Shown piece by piece: positions 58,593 through 64,000 of a stretch of DNA of 64,000 nucleotides. Source of the DNA: Acanthosoma haemorrhoidale (Eukaryota; Arthropoda; Insecta; Hemiptera; Acanthosomatidae); the NCBI GenBank assembly GCA_930367205.1, contig OV884011.1:141109937-141173936 (forward strand). Direction: 5' to 3'. How positions within the stretch are numbered: the stretch's first letter is position 1; the number at the start of each line of letters is the position of its first letter. Under the pieces are notes generated by a model, which was not told the origin of the DNA, searched no databases, and saw only the letters and a list, made by a program, of their open reading frames with translations. Both the position numbers and the translations under genes were made by a program.

Positions 58593-60304
58593 CAAAGTGT
58601 AGTAACATTACTTAATTCACGTAGGGCATATCAACCAACATATTATGGGATGTCTAAGTGTCGTCAGTTTGAGTGTCAGAATGCCAATAAAGTGTGCAGT
58701 ATGCATTTTAACTTATATTCCACATTTCATTGATTTGACACTCCCTTTAAGATGATTCCATTTGAAGCAGTTATGGTGGGTTATCTTATCATAAGCCATC
58801 CACTTCAATATATGGAAGTGAAACAAATGCTCTAAACCTAACCTTCGGAATCAGTTCTACTTTGTCTGCTGTAGGCTAACCAGCACAAATTCACAGATCA
58901 GTTACTGAACACAAACTTAAATTATTTTAGTTATTCCAATTACCAAGACGCCTGGTCCTTTGTATTTTCTACAATAGCGGACTTATAGATTATCCATTCT
59001 AAGATTCCAGAACTCCACGAAATATTTTTTGTAGGTTAGAATACAATACCGAGAAATATGAAAAAAAATATTAGAAATAATCTTTTTTAGATCCCGACTT
59101 TTTTATGGAAAGTATTTTAATACTCCTCTGAATATTTAGTGAGTAAAAACTTCATAGGATTGAACTGCACCCAGCCTTGGTGTTGGTGTTACGGCAGTGC
59201 ATAAAGAAAGAGAGTTAATGTAGTACAAGCCAGTTTCAATAGTTGATATTGATGATATAATAGTTGATATTAGAACAAGTCATATTTCAACTGTTCACAA
59301 CGTTTTTATTTCGTTGAAAAGAGCGATGTTCAACTATCGAGCAGGTTTAGCAAGTATTTAACGTGACTTAAACAAGGTCACATAAGTCCACTAAGTATCC
59401 TTCACTTTCTCAGTCCATAATTTCGTCTATAGATCAAAAAAATACTGGTCAGTTTATAATTGAAGTGAAAAAATAATCCTAATCCCTGGACCAACTAGTG
59501 ATATGGTTTTATGTTATTTTCCCATACTTCTATAATTCTATAAAGTTGAAGTGTGGCATACGAATTGCCACCGACGCGGCTATGAACCAACACTTTGTTG
59601 TTAAGGGCTATTATAGTCTACCTTTAATATGAGAGGCGGGGAGTAGACAAATAAATAAGGTCCCGGTAATGCCCTTGTGTTACTTAGAGGGTAATTGGCG
59701 GCATTTCCGAGGGGAGGATAAAGACATAATTCAGATAAAATAGGCACTACTTAAGCGTCAAGGATCGACGGCGTGCAGCCTCCGTCCACTAAGGCGGTTA
59801 TAAACCTAAAAGACCACAAAGGGTGAGGCTCAACTTCCAAACAGGTTCTAGGCATCTGTCTGTTAGTCTGTCTGTATGGTCTAGCTTAGTGGTCGTAAAA
59901 TAATTCATCCGGTCTGAAATTTTCAACCTGTTTTCCAAAACTGAATATATATATTAAATAAACATAATTTGAAGGAAATTACAATCTGCTCAAAAAGGGC
60001 AATAGATAATTGTGATAAAAGATTGCATCCCTACCGTTGTGTATTTATTCTGATTCGTTTTCGATTAATATACCATAACGGGGAAAATACGTTAGCTATT
60101 GATGATTTTTTAAAAATAAATTTTAATTTTAAGAGAATCAAATTATGCCTTGGAATATTATTTTAAGCTCCGATTTTTTCGGCACTGTTAAGGACACTTT
60201 AATAATAAATAAACGTGATGCTAATGATCCATGGAACAGATGGAACGCGAGGATAACCTTTTGCGCAGCACCTTCGGATCAAAGAAGTCGATATGTACTC
60301 CGGG
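58593..60304. other. AT-rich stretch
   Basis: Contains a weak partner (about 59860-59935) of the block at 13990-14055 and a short tandem ATAGTTGATATT at 59237-59272. No gene recognised. Confidence 0.4.
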
Positions 60305-60336
60305 ATGTATCGATATTCCGGTAGGTATCGATACAT
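60305..60336. promoter_or_regulatory. Perfect inverted repeat with two TATCGATA (DRE) motifs
   Basis: ATGTATCGATA (60305-60315) and TATCGATACAT (60326-60336) are perfect 11-bp arms around the spacer TTCCGGTAGG. Each arm plus its neighbour contains TATCGATA, the DRE bound by DREF in insects at housekeeping promoters. The surrounding 60220-60430 is GC-richer than its flanks. Suggests a core promoter nearby, direction unknown. A cruciform or protein dimer site is an alternative. Confidence 0.4.
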
Positions 60337-62693
60337 GGCCTCCGTAAGGAAGTGCTAACCAGTTATGTTCCGTTGTATCTATTATTGCGGTTCCACGGCT
60401 CCTCTGCGGTGGCTGGCTACCGTTCTGCTGAATTATAAATATACTTTGCCGACTGCCTCAATTGTTTCTGTTGCTGGAAAGGGAAATGTTACATTCTGAG
60501 ACATTCTTTTATAACATATAAAAGAACAATTAAAACTTAATGCGAGGGGGAATTGGAATGAAAGCCTGCCAAATTTAATGAGAAAAACAAAGATTTTCAT
60601 CAAATATTTTATGGAACAGCGTGATGTCATAGCAATTGTGCATACAATCGATCCTGATAACAAGAAAAGCAAAAAAAAAAGCCACTTATTCTTCTTCATA
60701 AATTCAGTCAAAGATTCTCTTTTGAAGTGAACAAAATAGTAATTTAAAAACACAGAAACAAAGTATTAGGACGTAAAATAGGAAGGATCAATATAAAGAG
60801 ATATCGGAGTTCCATCCAGAGTCTCCACATAAGTTTTTAAACAAATTAAATTAATGAGATAAAATTACCTCGAATTCTTTCGCAAAATACTTCATTTGAG
60901 TTAATAACCAAGTGACTGATCATAGCAAGAAATAAAAATAAATAAATCTAAATCTTAAAACTTGAAAGAAATCTTAAATTTAGCCAAGCATACAACAATT
61001 TGTATTACGATTAATTTCATTTTTTCCAACTTGATGTTACTGAGTATTAACCAGCACACTCTCAATTATTAAATCCAATTATTGACACTATTGTTATTAT
61101 AAATATTCAGAGCTGATAATGATAACTGGTAAGCTTTTATTAAGTATTAACTCTCAAATATTTTTACCGTTGTTTTAAGATAGTTGCAGTACAGTAAATT
61201 ATTATTATATAAGTAATGAAGTATTTTTACTAAAAAGTATATAAACAAGTATTCAATTTTCCCTTTCTAACCAGAAATGAGAAACCATTTTCCATGCTTT
61301 AATATTTTCTGTTTGACTGGTTCCTGTTTATTCTTACGAGCAGCCTATCTCAATAAAATGATTCATTTACGGACACTTGGTTGTTTGAAACTGACTCATT
61401 TCCCAAAAACCCTTAATTTACCTCACCCACACGCTCCATGAATAATAAAATTTATTTATGTATTTTATTTATGCCTCTACGGGTTAGCAGATCAAAAACA
61501 TAATAAAGGTAATGAAATGTCAAAAAAATAAGTTTCGCACAACTTAAGGTTATGTTGCAGAGAAACGTAAATCTTGTATTGAGTCGCTGATGTCGTACTC
61601 CACTAATACCTTCTGAATCATTAATAAATATTTCGAATCAAAAAAGGTTTTTTCTTTCTATCCAGGAAATTCCCGTGGTTAGGTTGATTGAGCATCTTGC
61701 CCCATGGTTAAAGATTCTACCCCCCCCCCACCCCTTCCAGGAACCCAGCGGTTTCTTTTTTCTCCCCACAAATCTTTCAAGCCGCTTCCTAAGAGACTTA
61801 TTGAAGCCGTCAATAAAATTCCAAGAAGTTAGGTAGTACTGCTGAAGGTTCTTTACCCATGGCAGAGTTTAGTAACTCAAGCTGTGGGCAAGCTCTAGAA
61901 TCGCAGAGAATAGGAAATATGGTTTTCTTGTTGCCAAGCAACAAGAATCGGTATGATGTATTACATTTTACTGAAGTCATATGACTTCAAAGATTTCTAG
62001 GCTGTAAAAACGGAGATGGCTTAAAAACACTCGAATTGTTTTTTGCGAAACCAGTACAGGTTGACTGTCAAACAACATGCATTCGCTCACGGATCAGATG
62101 AAATCCTCAAAAAAATTTGTCCCTCCAAGTTAATACCAAAATTATTCTTAATGTTACAATAATGCAATTGAATATGATTATTAAATCGTTTTAGTTTAAT
62201 TTAAAGTTAGTATCAATAAAATTTTAAACGGAGATCGAGCTCTCCGAATTCCCCCTAAATAGCTATTATAGCAGTCATAAATCAATTTATTACAACAATT
62301 AAGAGGGCAATTATAAAGTGACTGGCCACCGGTAATATCCTTAGACTTAATGTAATATCGAGGTTATTAATTTCTAGCAGCTTCTCATTCCTATAGTTCA
62401 ATCTCAACACATATGACTAGTTATTATGGCTTTCATGAGTACTCCAGTTTTCGGATTGTATATTTATTATGATCTGATAAATAAATTTCAAGCCAATGAA
62501 ATGAAATGATTACACTTTGGTGACCAACGTTTGTTCGTCGAGAGTAGAAATATACCTGATTACTTCTGAAGGATACGAGAGCAATAACTAACTATGTACA
62601 AAAGATTGAATTTATAGCGGAAATATCTTATTTTCTTTCTTTTTTTCCCTTAACCCCCATTTTAAATATTTTTAAATTAAACAACAGTAAATG
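60337..62693. other. AT-rich stretch with small inverted repeats
   Basis: A 106-codon minus frame (60433-60753) has a hydrophobic start (KWLFFLLFLLSGSIVC) but no further support. An 18-bp palindrome TGAAGTCATATGACTTCA lies at 61972-61989, and CTTGTTGC/GCAACAAG around 3 bases lies at about 61927-61945. A C run lies at 61721-61730. Confidence 0.4.
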
Positions 62694-62845
62694 AGCTGTG
62701 GGTGGCTCCTTCTACTGCATATCATATGCATTTTAAGGACTGCATAACTTAAAAAATAACATTATCTGTTATATGGTTAAAATTTATATAATTGCAAAAA
62801 GGACTAGGTGGTGGGGCTCACCTTCGGGTTACAAAACGGGAATCT
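62694..62845 (-). mobile_element. LINE family B 3' UTR fragment, copy 3
   Basis: About 150 bp closely matching 21479-21625: GCTGTGGGTGGCTCCTTCTA, ATTATCTGTT, ATATGGTTAAAA and the hairpin block AGGTGGTGGGGCTCACCT (62806-62823), then GGTTACAAAA. Only the extreme 3' end survived, as in a heavily 5'-truncated insertion. Confidence 0.85.
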
Positions 62846-64000
62846 TATTTCCAATTTTATTATTTTACGTTTCATAATGTCAAATTATTTCATTATTTAT
62901 GGGTAGGTACGATTAAAAAAAAAAGATAATTTCATGAACCTTCGTCAAGGTTATTATTTTTCATGTGTTTCATCCGATTTCCAAAATCATTCGATTCTAC
63001 TTCGACGGTATGGGCTCTTGACAAAAAAATACCTTATAACTCAGTAACAATGCACATTAACCCAAAATAAAACACGAGAACTGAAAGATTTATGTTTCCA
63101 TAAAGATGTGTGGTAAAATAATTTATCGCTAGCCGCTAAGCTATCATTAGGAGTGGTTTTCGAAAAATAGAGACAGAATTTAGCCTCCGGTGGTTTCGAA
63201 AAATAAAAATGAATATTATTTGACTTCCAAATTCAAATGAATTTCGCATACTGGCGCCAGATATACTGTCTGAAATTACATGTTACAGCGTTCAGTATTT
63301 ATGAGGTTAACCTTTAAAGACAAATCGACCTTCTGGGAGAAGGCTTCTTCGGGTTTCTATGATCTTTTCTATGTTTTCACTGAACCTATCCTTATGTAAG
63401 AGATAATATGGATTCTTACTCCGAAGGATATCCACAACAGTAGATAACCCTCTTTTTTTTTTTCAAATTACATTTATTTATAGCATAAATTTCACAATGG
63501 CGGGAATTATGCCCAAAGTGTATGGTTTGACCCGAGAAGAGGTCATGCCCATCTTTGTACTGAGGAGGTACGTGATAGTTGCCCAAATAAATGGTTTTTT
63601 TTTGTGTCTTTAAAACAATTTTTGTTCCCTGTCTCTTATGAACAATAATAAAGGAACAATGAAAAAAAAAAATCAATTGAGGCTAAAAAAAATAAATATC
63701 ACATGACAAAGGTTAAACAACATTAAAGTGGAAATTACAATTATAAAAAACAAATAAGAAATAGTCAGTAAAATACAATATATAAATTAAATGAAACCTA
63801 TGAAATTAATTCATACGAGATAACATACAAGATAAAACAATCGTGAATAATAAAGAAGGTACAGCCTACATATTTAAATAAAAAAAACTAATCCCTGATT
63901 GTACAAATAAATAGTTGCCACCCTAGAAATCGTCTGTCTGGATGGGTCTGAAGGTTCGTAAGAAGGAGGAGTGGACGCCATTAGGAGGGAGAGAATTCAT
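62846..64000. other. AT-rich stretch to the window end
   Basis: A minus frame at 63416-63676 (86 codons) begins in low-complexity sequence and is unassigned. A-rich tracts near 63662-63672 and 63880. Nothing recognised. Confidence 0.4.

Noticed and set aside
58424..58615. ORF with repeated LPDGI
   Set aside because: The peptide repeat comes from an 18-bp minisatellite in an otherwise unsupported frame.
1..64000. CRISPR arrays, bacterial operons or ribosomal RNA
   Set aside because: No regularly spaced repeats, no dense same-strand genes, no rRNA-like blocks; all signs point to animal nuclear DNA.

Overview
The window is AT-rich animal DNA made mostly of non-coding sequence and broken transposable elements. 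The mix suggests an arthropod, probably an insect: Jockey-clade LINE fragments, a Ty3/Gypsy LTR retrotransposon whose primer site fits tRNA-Phe, a mariner with a DD34D transposase, a pogo/Tigger derivative, tRNA-derived SINE-like repeats and a doubled TATCGATA (DRE) motif. The species cannot be named from this sequence. There are no bacterial features and no complete host gene.

Layout. Positions 1-650 (minus) hold a Jockey-like fragment running off the left edge. About 2480-5290 holds two diverged copies of an unnamed repeat. Positions 10253-13278 (minus) hold Gypsy copy 1, with gag, protease, reverse transcriptase and part of the RT-RNase H connection; its broken 3' end abuts an unrecognised C-terminal coding segment at 10050-10252. 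A Jockey endonuclease fragment lies at 13500-13895, a 777-bp pogo/Tigger deletion derivative at 16610-17386, and fragments of LINE family B at 18327-18645, 21479-22155 and 62694-62845. A 228-bp inverted-repeat element lies at 24674-24901. Gypsy copy 2 (plus) fills about 30655-34328. A Jockey endonuclease fragment with a direct repeat follows at 34441-34893. A near-complete mariner sits at 40628-41937. LINE family A 3' ends occur at 30445-30625, 43105-43530 (minus), 49720-50337 and 50465-50590.

The two Gypsy copies are related but both dead, with different internal deletions: copy 1 keeps the protease that copy 2 lost, and copy 2 keeps RNase H and early integrase that copy 1 lost. The mariner has all three catalytic aspartates but carries an N-terminal frameshift and a premature stop near its end. 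Every LINE piece is 5'-truncated or internal.

Traces of host genes are weak: two candidate minus-strand exons (47386-47520 and 54068-54157), a GC-rich island with GAGA repeats and an initiator near 55269, a palindromic pair of TATCGATA motifs at 60305-60336, and a GC-rich island at 36226-36590. I did not find a convincing new biological system. The most useful leads are the Gypsy-ORF junction, the candidate exons and promoters, the short inverted-repeat element, and the conserved hairpin in the LINE-B 3' end.
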